Assembly (NCBI GenBank): GCA_013397935.1
Contig: VZRN01001305.1
Location: 738,476-802,475 of the forward strand
Source: Dasyornis broadbenti
Lineage: Eukaryota > Chordata > Aves > Passeriformes > Dasyornithidae
DNA: 64,000 nt
Reading direction: 5' to 3'
Each line of letters opens with the position of its first letter. Position 1 is the stretch's first letter. Below the pieces are notes generated by a model. That model ran no database searches. It was not told the DNA's origin and saw only the letters and a list, made by a program, of their open reading frames with translations. A program made the position numbers and the translations under genes. Below are positions 52,040 through 61,447 of this stretch, one piece after another.

Positions 52040-52700
52040 TGCAAACGAGACCATATGCCAGTCAATAGTGTGGGTTTTATTTGGGAGTAAATGAGAGAGA
52101 GAGGGAGACAAGAGAGAAAGAGAGAAATAGTGAGAGGGGTGGGGTGACAGAAAGGGACAGGGACAGGACAAAAGAATATCACTGCTCCGTGGATCCCACT
52201 GTCGTCCTGATGATCCTCTTCCTCGGTGCTGAAAATCCACCCCCAATCGGTGTGGAATCCCATGGGTTAATATACCTTTAAGCCAGATGGCCATGTCTGG
52301 GCATGTCCCCCCTGGGGGAGGCAGGGGCCATCCATACTCTCAAGCCAGGTGACAATGTCCGGGCTTGCCCCGCCCCCCGGGGAAGGCAGAGGCAGTCTAT
52401 ACTCTCAGGCCAGGTAGCAAATGTCCAGGCACGTCCCCCTGGGGGAGGTGGGGGAGGTCTGTCACAGCAGGCTCTGGGTCTGTTGCATCACGTGCAGTCC
52501 CGTGGATGTGGCCTATGGGGCTGGGGCTTTCCACAGCTTGGGCCAGTTTGTGTTGTGAGCTGTGCTCTTCCCTCACCCCAAACTCAGCCAGGAACAATAA
52601 GTCTGATTAGCAGCTCGACTTTTGGTCCAAAGTCCCAGTCTCCAAGGGGAGTTTCTTTGATTGTAGCTTCTTTACAAGACTTTATATCAATGTTTGCAGC
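52040..52700 (-). mobile_element. ERV LTR, minus strand, with internal minisatellite
   Basis: On the minus strand the order fits an LTR: a GC-rich U3 containing a minisatellite (52278-52455), a TATA-like GTATATTA at about 52267-52275, an R-like region with a CT/GA-rich stretch at 52090-52180, and AATAAA at 52076-52081. The GA-rich segment next to the polyadenylation signal is typical of passerine ERV LTRs I remember. Both ends are approximate and no internal retroviral genes are present. Confidence 0.6.
52278..52455. repeat. GC-rich minisatellite, about 64-bp period, 2.7 copies
   Basis: Units begin at 52278, 52342 and about 52407. Each has AGCCAGRTG or a close variant, then AATGTCC/CATGTCTGGGC, then a CCCCCYGGGG motif and a GGGAGGCAGRGGC end. 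The third unit is partial. Confidence 0.85.
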
Positions 52701-55700
52701 ATGAGCTATTTTCAGTCTCTGACAGAGGACTCATTTTAATCCAGGTTGTTGCAGAGCTCCATTACACAGTAATAAGAATTTAATGACAGAAGGCCTCATT
52801 TAAATCTCTGAGGTTTCCAGGAACATCTTCAGCTCTTCAAAAAGTTGTTTTCTGCCAACTATGTTGACTGGCCAAAGCCATTTTAAAGGCAACCTCCTCC
52901 CCCACCTCATTATGAAAGCCCAAGCAAAGCTGAGATCAAAACAAATGGTAGTTTGCAATGACAGCAAGAGGTGATGAAGTTTGGATGTCTTGATTTTAGC
53001 ATGATCTTTGAGATCAGTCTTCTTTTTTCTCCTGACTTTGTCACTGTGATGTTGACCTTCCCTTGCTGTCACTGTAATTGCCCCTCTTTCCTTCCCCTGT
53101 ACTCATACAGCCACAGGGTATTCCTAAGATACTCATCACTGGGATATGTCCTAAGAAGATTTTGTGTGTTTGTGTAACTGCCTGAGTGAGATCTGCAATG
53201 AAAAAAGGGAATCCTTGACCCCACTCTTTCCTGAGCTCCAGAGTCCAATAACTGAAACCTCCCGCTCTTTGTGCTTAACCCTGCTCATTCATTGGAACAG
53301 GCAGAGGACCTCAAGACCCATCTTCTGCCAGCATAGCTCTCGTGTAGGAAACAGATCTGTGCCAGGAGAAAATTCCAGATGTGCTAAATGTCAGGGACAA
53401 TTAGGTCCTTTCATTTGACTTCTTTCACAAACTCAAGGACAGAAAAGAGTCCAAATATTTCTACTGTTAAGAACACAGTGCTCAAATAAATACACATCCA
53501 ATCTGAGGCCATCAAGTAATGAAGAAACCCAGCAAAGACTTCCACACATTTCAGTTATTCACTGGCCTCACTATTAATAGCTGACCCTTACTTTTTAAGT
53601 TTTGGGTGTGTTTTTTTATTAACAGTACTCTAGTACTAACCTAAATCAATGTGCTTCCCCCCAATACAGTTATTTCAACATTATTGTCAAATCATGTTGC
53701 AAACCAGTTTTGTGTTTAGCAGAACAAATCACATTCCTTCAGATCTCAATGTCCTACAGATAGCATACAAAAAGTGTATTTACTTAACATTTGTATCAAT
53801 AAAACATGGATGTGCTTGCCAACCACTAGAATTTTATATCAAGGACCTGAAATTTGCCTTGACACTCCTGCACTTGACATTAGGTACAGTTTCCTTTCTG
53901 TATTAGTGGGGTTTGTCCTGAAGATGAAGAATTCCCAGGCAAGCTCTGCTATCTTTTCCTACACATCTTCTAATGCAACTGCCTGCATTCAAATGTCAAA
54001 TCCTTCATTACTGTGCTTTGCAAACTGTAGCAGATACAAGAAACTCCACACCAGTCAAGAAAAATATGAATAAATGCCTTGTCAGAATAGAAAGCAAAGC
54101 CCGATGAATTCAAGTTCCTTTACAAAAGCTAGATTCATGTATAAGTCGAACTGAGTAACAATAGATTTTTCAGATCCATCTGCATTACGCCCACATCTTC
54201 TGTAAGTTACACTACTCCAAATATATTTGTCACAGTCTTTCTGGCATATGCAGGACTTTTATATCAGTAACAACATCAGAGTAGCATCAGAATATCTCAG
54301 GGACTGGAGCAGCATATGACCCCCAGCACAGCGACAGGAAAAGCCCCAGAATAAGGCAGTTGAATTAAGACATGAGCTTGCTTTGTCCCCATACAGGCCC
54401 ATCAGGAAGCTAAGCCATCCCCCACGCAAGCCAACTCACCCTTTGGACAGCTCAATGTGTGGGCAGCATCTCCCACTGGCTGCAAGGTACTGTGGAGCCA
54501 TGCACTTGTGCTCAGCTACCTGGTTCTGTTAAAAAACAACTTAGCACAAAGCAGATTCTTAGCATGCTTTCAGCCTAGCAGGTTTTATCCTGGTTTTCTA
54601 CCAGGACAAAAACCAACAGGTTTTCTGCCAGAGTGCAAGGAACTAGTCAAAGATAAGGATGACCTATCTGCAGGTTTAAGGGAAAATGATTTCTCAGGTT
54701 GCCAACCCACTCGGGTTCTCTAGATCAGCCAGGTTGTCCTGAAAACACCCTCCTGAGTGTGGGGGTCAGCCCCAGCTGGTGGTACAAAGGGTAGCGCCTC
54801 CTCTATTGGTCCAGTTTGAAATCATTAACTCACACAGCACAGGCAAAGAGGCGCTCAGGTACCCAGACCCTGTCATCTCTGTGTCACAGCCTTACATCTC
54901 CCTGGCAGTCCACGGGCAGGCTCAGGCACCACTCCTGTTCCCCGTCATAAACTATTCACCTGCTGCCTACAAAACTTCAGGAGCAACCCCCAAGCCTGCC
55001 CCTTGTCTGGGCATCGACAGCCCCTGCCACCCTGCCTCCCAAGGCTATGTCCTGTGGTTGCACTACACTTGCTCTGTGCTGCTTGAGTAACAACTGCATG
55101 GCTCAGAAACACAAATTTCCATTGACACAGGACTGGGGCGGGGGGAATGCATTTAATCAGACGACAAAAGCTCACTCCTTATGTTTCTAGGACTGTTCAA
55201 AGCTGCAGCAGTTGCGTATACAACTATCCCCTTATCAAATATTGTTTGCCTTGATCCCTTGGCAAATAGGAATTGGTCTGAACTAGTAGGAGGTACGAAT
55301 GACCAAGCCCCAGAAGGCAGGTCAGCATCATGGGCTAATCAGCTCAGGTTTTCTAAAATGGCCAGGCTGGCAGAGATGAAATGTCACCCTTGCAGGCTAT
55401 CCCAGGCTCCACGGCTCTCCAGACATTTTCAATAGCTCTATGGATAGTACTGTAGCCATAATGAAGATGGATGATGTAAATTTTTATAAATTTATTGCTA
55501 ATTCTCTGAGTGAGACTGCACCAGATATCCTTCTGGAATGCAGAACAAATTGTCACCTGCATTACCTCTGAAAGTCAAATTTAAATTCTGCAGCTTCTAT
55601 CAAGCTGCATTTCGTCTCCCATGGCAGGGAATATTGCCTTTGATGCCCATCAGGCCCATCCTTCCAAATCACAAACAGGTTCAGCATTGCATCTGAACCT

Positions 55701-55950
55701 CATCCATGTGCATGTAGCTCCCACCTTGCACCCTGTCCTTACTAAAATGGGCAGCAAATGAAAACAATACGTTGGAAAGGAAAAAGAACGTATTTCTGGA
55801 CCCACTGTCCCTGTCTGCAGTCAAGTCTGGCATCATTGTACTGATTTCCCCAGGCCCACTTGGGGTCTTCAGTAGCTCCGTCAATGACACTGGCAATGCT
55901 CCTGCCTCTAATTACAAATGGCTTCTATAGCCATTAATAAGTGGAAGAAA
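52701..55950. other. Unassigned sequence downstream of REST
   Basis: No gene is recognised. 54770-55090 is GC-richer and holds a 103-codon plus-strand open frame with no known domain. A small imperfect hairpin lies at about 54581-54614. Confidence 0.45.
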
Positions 55951-55974
55951 GAAGCTGCGGGTTCCTTAATAAAG

Positions 55975-55980
55975 TTTATT
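55975..55980 (-). terminator. REST: Distal polyadenylation signal AATAAA for REST
   Basis: The plus strand reads TTTATT here, giving AATAAA on the minus strand. Cleavage would fall at about 55950-55965. It is chosen as the distal site because the UTR would then have the length expected for REST; transcript data would decide. Confidence 0.5.
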
Positions 55981-56184
55981 TAATCATAACTATGCTTAGG
56001 AAAATACACTTGTAAAGGTTAATATAATGCAATTTAGTTTAACTTTATACTACATTTTGAACAAAAGACTTCTTATACATGATTTAGGTAAAAACAGGAA
56101 GTATGATCTGGCTCGTTTTACATCTATTACAAACGTAGAAAAGACTGTCATGCACTACAGTAGAGAGCATGAAAAAAAAATTAC

Positions 56185-56191
56185 CTTTGGT
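56185..56191 (-). promoter_or_regulatory. Candidate miR-9 target site (7mer-m8)
   Basis: The transcript strand reads ACCAAAG, complementary to bases 2-8 of miR-9-5p. REST is a known miR-9 target in mammals; that this avian site is used is inference. Confidence 0.35.
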
Positions 56192-57752
56192 TTAATTCAG
56201 AGAATACAAGTATTGCACTGTAAAAGCATCGAACATGGTGCAACTAAACATCATAAACATGTTTCCATGCCAGCTTACAAAAGTTTGTTAGCTAGTGTAA
56301 TTTTAGAGGGAGGAAAAATATATGTACACATAAAACAATTTAATTAGCTATTTGGATTCTGTTAATATCATATGCACGCCACATATCTACACAATTGACA
56401 TTCAAGAAAACTCCTGAATTTGATTTAATACCTTTCAGCTACATTAAATCACTTGAAATCAATGACATTACTGCATCTTAATTGGTCTGTCAGCTGTTAA
56501 ACATTCTTCTTTAAATGACTAAAGTTCCAGCCTAGATCATCAAAATCCAGAAACAACAATTGCAATACCATGGATTTTAAGTGCCTAGCTACCCATTTCT
56601 TGACCATTTCTCAGGGCAGTTACTTTGAGTGCATAGACTCATACAGCAAAAGCCCAAAACATATGATTCAACCAAGGGCTGGCAGTGTAGGGGTGTATCA
56701 GCGTGCTAATCCTTCCAACCATGTATTGGAAGGACACAAATACAGATATTATTGCCAAAAAACACACAAATGCTAGCACTGGCAAAACCAACACAAAATA
56801 ATTTAACAATATTGAAAAAGACCAAAAAAAAAAAAAAAAAGGCATTGTTTAAAGGGAGATACAGCAATGTAAGACCACCATAGATGGTGGGCTACGTGAC
56901 CCGCACTCCCCCTCAAATACTCAGTATTAGCAGTGCCTAACATTTGAGATAAACATAATGCATTATATCCTTGCCTTTTTACTGTAACATAATCCCAAAC
57001 CTTGCAGAAAATTCCAACACAGTTCTGCACCAAGATTAGCTATTTCAGGACCTTGATGATGGGTCTCAGATAGAAAACAAACAAACAAAAAAAAAAATCA
57101 ACTTTTCTTCTTCTTAAGATGTTCATAATTTATTATCAGTTTCTCATCTTGTAGGAAACTCCACCAAAGAGGAGCTGACTTGTCTTCGAAGAGTTCTTGT
57201 CAGATCAAGCATTGAAACCTTGACCACTTCACAGAAATGTGCAGCACAGTATTTCAGAGAACCACCTTTGCTTTTATCTCACAGAGAGAAATTTAAAGTC
57301 AGTCAACATAATTTCCATTTAAAAACAAACAGGAAAAAATTATCAGGCCAATCCACAAGTTTACTTGAACATAGCTGAAGTCCTTGAAGTCTCTCATAAA
57401 ATGGCAAAGGCTCTTCGCAAGGATAGGAAGGGAGCTTTAAACCTCTAAACAGTACTGGAATTCCCAGCATCTGCTTACATCACTCACAAATGGTAGCAAC
57501 ATTTATATATAAAGAAACACTATTATGAAGAAAAAAAAAAATACATCTAAAACTACTACAACTGGTAGTTTAGGACAACAATTCAACTACGTTTGTTTTC
57601 TTAATGTTTAACATAAATATAGTTGCAACATGATCTTGAGTTGACAATGATTGTCGCAGCCAAGGTAAGGATTGAACACTATCTATGCAAACAAAAACTC
57701 ACTATACATTATACAACTTATTTCTGCCATGAGGGATGCCTTCCCTCTCAAA

Positions 57753-57759
57753 TCTTTGG
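57753..57759 (-). promoter_or_regulatory. Candidate miR-9 target site (7mer-A1)
   Basis: The transcript strand reads CCAAAGA. Confidence 0.3.
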
Positions 57760-57989
57760 CCTCCTATTACCAATCTCTCCCAAAAGCAGAAGCAATGTAG
57801 CATTGTTGCTCTCTATTCATTCACAGCAGTGGGTTTGTTTGGAGGGGAAGATGCTGTGGGGACACACAGTGAAGAATGGGGTTTATCCCAGAGCTTACAT
57901 AGAGAGTTACTTGCAATAAACTGCTCTGACAAATGCTGTCTGATCTCTTCAGCTCCACTCTCCAAACAAAACCTGCCTCCAAATTTGCT

Positions 57990-57996
57990 TCTTTGG
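57990..57996 (-). promoter_or_regulatory. Candidate miR-9 target site (7mer-A1)
   Basis: The transcript strand reads CCAAAGA, about 240 nt upstream in the transcript from the previous site. Confidence 0.3.
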
Positions 57997-59737
57997 AGCT
58001 GCCCCCAACTGCTCCCACCCAAAAGGCAGCTGATGACAGTTGGAAGAGTGCACAGATGGGACCCTGGAAGGTTTTGCTTCTTCACTGCTGGTTTGGATTT
58101 TCTTTACATTTTTCCACTGTTTAGCTACAAGCAGTTATGTATGCAATCTTTCTTGCATTTGTGTGTGCTAGAAATGAAATCTGTTTAGAATTAAAAATTC
58201 CTGGTATGACATGTAGACCTGAGATGACAATCTGATCACTTATATGTTTCTTTCTGCATGAAAGCAGGATGGTTTTATTAAATGCAACCTGAATTAATAA
58301 GGAGAAGAAATTCCTACAGTTTTTTTATACCAGGTTTGTTGCTTACCAGTTGATTTATCTTTATTTGTTTGCTGGGGCTTTTTGTGTATGAGATGTTAGA
58401 TTATATCACTGCTACTTTTTGTTTTAAAGCTCATGAAGTTTGACTGCTGTCCACCACAAAAATGAAAACAGAAGGGGAAAAAAAATAATCATCCAGACTT
58501 GCAGAATCTGCAGACTGTTTCCACTGAGAGTGATTATTTTCCTGTTTGGTGATCCCAACTTATAAATCAGAATTTATTACTCTGCCTGTGTTTCAAAGTA
58601 TCAGAAGTGACATTTCCATGACAGAATAAATCCCATAAAGGAGTGTTTTGGAACTGCATTGGTATCCTTTTGGTCAAGGACTGTACAATTCTAAAGCCAG
58701 TTAAAAATATACAGCCAAGCAGTTCATAATTTCAGCAACTTCATGAACAGCTAATCCCATCCCAGGAAAACAGAAAAAATCTGCAGTAAGGAGCATCACA
58801 GAAAACTGCCACAAAAAACCATCCCATGGTAAGCAACAAGTCTGAACATTTCCAAATAAAAAAAACTTACACATAGAAAACCAAACATGCATATATAAAG
58901 TGTACATGTACTGCACAAGCGCTATTCCTAAAAGATTAAACTGCATAGGTAAAAATCAAAAACAAGTGCAACATTTTAAGCCCTTAAAGCACAATTAAAA
59001 AAAAAAAGAGAGAATTAAACTTGCACCCCCACAACAAAGCCAATTACATATCAGTGATTAAGATATTAATCAAGACAGAGGTTCTCCAATCACAAGTTGG
59101 AAGGACTACTCTCAAATTCTGGCTCATCATTCACGCTTAGGGGATCTGAAATGTACGTTCATAATTGTAATTAGCTTGAACAGTTATGTTCATCACTAGC
59201 CAACTTTGATTTCTTTTACAAAGTGCTCTTCATGTAATAGAAGCTATCTTCCTGGTAGAAAAACTATCAAGTAGTTTAACACTTTGAACATCAAGCTACA
59301 TTGAAAAGAACAAAAAAAAAAAAAAAAAAGGGAAAGGGAAAAAGGGAAAGAGTTGGCTGCTAGAACAAAAAGTAACTTATGCCAGTGGCTCTATAAACAT
59401 CCAACTTATATATTGTTAGCTCCAGTCTTGTTCCTAAAACTCAGTTTATAAAAGAACTGCATAAGCTAATAGACTATAAGCTTACAGTGATTTTATAGGA
59501 CAACCTCATACACCCTACCTGCTTTCTCTAATTAAAGAGATTCAATAGTTTATCAGTTCACCATTACACATAAAGTTGTCAAAAATATTTTCAACTTTAA
59601 AGAAAAAAAAACTAAATCAAAAAAGAAACCAATGCAGATACTAAAGCAAACCATGCTTAAAAAAAAAAAATCTACAGTATTTTTACATAAGCTGTGTAAG
59701 ATCTTCCAAAAGAAGACTGCCCAAACCACAGCTATTT

Positions 59738-61434
59738 CTACTCCTGCCCTTTTGCTGCCTTCTCAAGATAATACACATTAACTAAGTGCCTGTTGAGGTG
59801 CTTGCTGTATTCACCTTCCTTTTTAAATGAGCGGTCACAAAAAATGCACACATAGTTCTCCCTGGCCACTGTGGTGTCCGGAGCTCCTTGTGACATCTTT
59901 GGACTTGTTTCCTCTTGTACAGAGCGAGCACCATTTAACCCCGAGTCATCGCTTCCTTCTGATATGTTGTCACTGATGTCGCTGCCTTCATGGCTGTGAA
60001 TGCCCTCATCCTCATCCATTTCCTGAGATTCATTCACTGCTGTGTTATCCCGAGATAAGGGCAGAGCCACTTTAGGGCTTTGTGTGCACCCTCCACCGGG
60101 CACAAGTGCTGGCGCAGCATCCCCCGTTGGCTCTGTTGCTGGCAGGCATGTCTTGGTCAGGTCCATCACGTCTGAGTGATTCTCAGTTTCTGCCACTGTT
60201 TCCTCTGGCTCCTTCTCAAGTGCCAGATCTGGTACCACATCCATGAGCACATCCAAGTTTTTTTCAGAAGACACTGCATGGGAAGATTCCTCAGAACAAG
60301 TGTCTTCCCTTCTGTCCGCCTGTCTCTCCTCCTCTTTTGCACTACCAGTGTCTTCACTCTCTCCTGCTGCAGCAGGCATTTCTTGGTCCTCTACCTCAGC
60401 TTCTGTATTTGAATCCTGAGCTGGCAGACAAAGCTGCCCTGCACCTTGGATGCAGTTTCCTTTGGGATCAGTGCTCTCCCCGCTGAGAGCATGACCACCA
60501 TTGTTGTTTAACACCACTGTGTCAGTGGGATCTTGCTCCTTTTGATCACTGCCCTCGGTGTCCAGCTTCACACATCCATCTTCTTCTGCGATAGGATACT
60601 CATCTGGCATTTCCTCTTCCTCGATCTTCTCCTGATCAAGTTTACTGCTCTTTTTACTGTGCTTAATTTTCAGAGCTTTCTTTTTCCTGTTTTTCTTGAG
60701 GCAAAAACTTTGCTTTTTAGGCTCTTCCTCTGGTGCAACATCACTTTTTTGAGCTTCCTGGCAGTCTCTGGGTTTAGCTTCCACTTTCTTTTTCTTTTTT
60801 GTTACAACTGAGGTATCATTTGCAGGTTCTAGCTTTGAGGAAGTTGCCTCAGTCTCTGCCTTTCTTTTGACCTTCTTAGTTTTACATGTTTTCTCAGTAC
60901 TTTTCTCAGTTTTAATATCCACCTCCTTGTTTTCTGAAGCCGATTTTCGACTTCTGGTTGTCACCTGGCCTGCAGAAACATTGCTTGTTGATTTCTTTTC
61001 CTTTGCTGAATTATCTTTTTTCTCCACCTTCACAATTTTCTCAGTTTTCTTTGCAGCTGAATCCCCTTTTGTTGGTTCCTTCTCCACTTTGTCATTACTG
61101 CTCTCAGAAAAGTCAGCTTCGCTCTTTTTAGTCCGTAGCTTCACCTTTGAGACATCCATAGTGATGTCGGAACAATCTGGATGCCTGGACTTGATGTGAT
61201 ACTGCAGGTTACATTTTTTAGATGCTGCATAATCACAAACAGGGCAGAGAAACTGGCGCGGGTTGACGTGGAGCTCCACGTGCTTTTTGAAATTGCTGCG
61301 GTCAGCGGTTTTGTAGTTACAGTGCGGGCAGATCAGAGGCTTCGGCCCGTTGTGAACTTGCCTCGCATGACGAGTCACTTCATGCTGGTTTGAGGCCACG
61401 TAGCTGCACTGGTCACATTTGAATGGCTTCTCAC
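59738..61434 (-). CDS. REST: REST (RE1-silencing transcription factor), terminal coding exon
   Basis: REST is the nuclear zinc-finger repressor that binds RE1 sites and silences neuronal genes outside neurons, recruiting SIN3-HDAC and CoREST-LSD1. This exon starts after the minus-strand acceptor CTTCCTTCCTTAG and ends at TAG (59738-59740), giving about 565 residues from GEKPFKCDQC. It opens with three C2H2 fingers, the last of the eight-finger DNA-binding array: cysteines at exon residues 7/10, 36/39 and 64/67 with histidines at 23/28, 52/56 and 80/85. A lysine-rich stretch (about 98-270) and an acidic, serine-rich stretch (about 272-505) follow. The degron motifs DEGIHS and SEGSDDSG lie at about residues 476-498. 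The C-terminal finger, which binds CoREST, is at about 530-550, and the end is VYYLEKAAKGQE. The frame is intact. It is roughly 200 residues shorter than the human exon because the proline-rich repeats are absent. Upstream exons lie beyond the window. Confidence 0.97.
59786..59848 (-). other. REST: REST C-terminal zinc finger (CoREST-binding)
   Basis: CIFCDRSFKKEGEYSKHLNRH has C-x2-C-x12-H-x3-H spacing. In mammals this isolated finger recruits the CoREST complex; the same role here is inferred from identity. Confidence 0.93.
61181..61417 (-). other. REST: REST zinc fingers 6-8 (C2H2 array end)
   Basis: Three consecutive fingers with spacing C-x2-C-x12-H-x4-H, C-x2-C-x12-H-x3-H and C-x2-C-x12-H-x4-H. 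The spacing and linker residues are those of the REST DNA-binding array. Confidence 0.95.
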
Positions 61435-61447
61435 CTAAGGAAGGAAG
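61435..61447 (-). other. REST: 3' splice site of the last REST intron
   Basis: Minus-strand CTTCCTTCCTTAG immediately precedes the exon. The exon enters in the middle of a glycine codon (G|GT), which fits the conserved GEKPF linker being split by the intron. Confidence 0.9.

Larger units (their letters stand above)
55958..59737 (-). other. REST: Probable REST 3' untranslated region
   Basis: It follows the REST stop codon directly with no intervening gene and runs to the first minus-strand AATAAA that is followed by AT-rich sequence to the left. The length, about 3.8 kb, agrees with the long 3' UTR I recall for mammalian REST. The minus strand is T/A-rich with several T runs, and it carries three miR-9 seed matches. 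Alternative AATAAA signals at 58573, 58360, 58274 and 57129 could give shorter forms. Exact end is inferred. Confidence 0.6.

Noticed and set aside
54779..55090. GC-richer plus-strand open frame of 103 codons
   Set aside because: No domain or splice evidence; could be an unrecognised repeat, but I cannot support either call.
57736..58188. Plus-strand open frame antisense to the REST 3' UTR
   Set aside because: No domain is present, and the region is better explained as REST UTR on the other strand.
60533..61199. Plus-strand open frames of 92 and 110 codons
   Set aside because: They are antisense shadows of the lysine- and glutamate-rich REST coding sequence.
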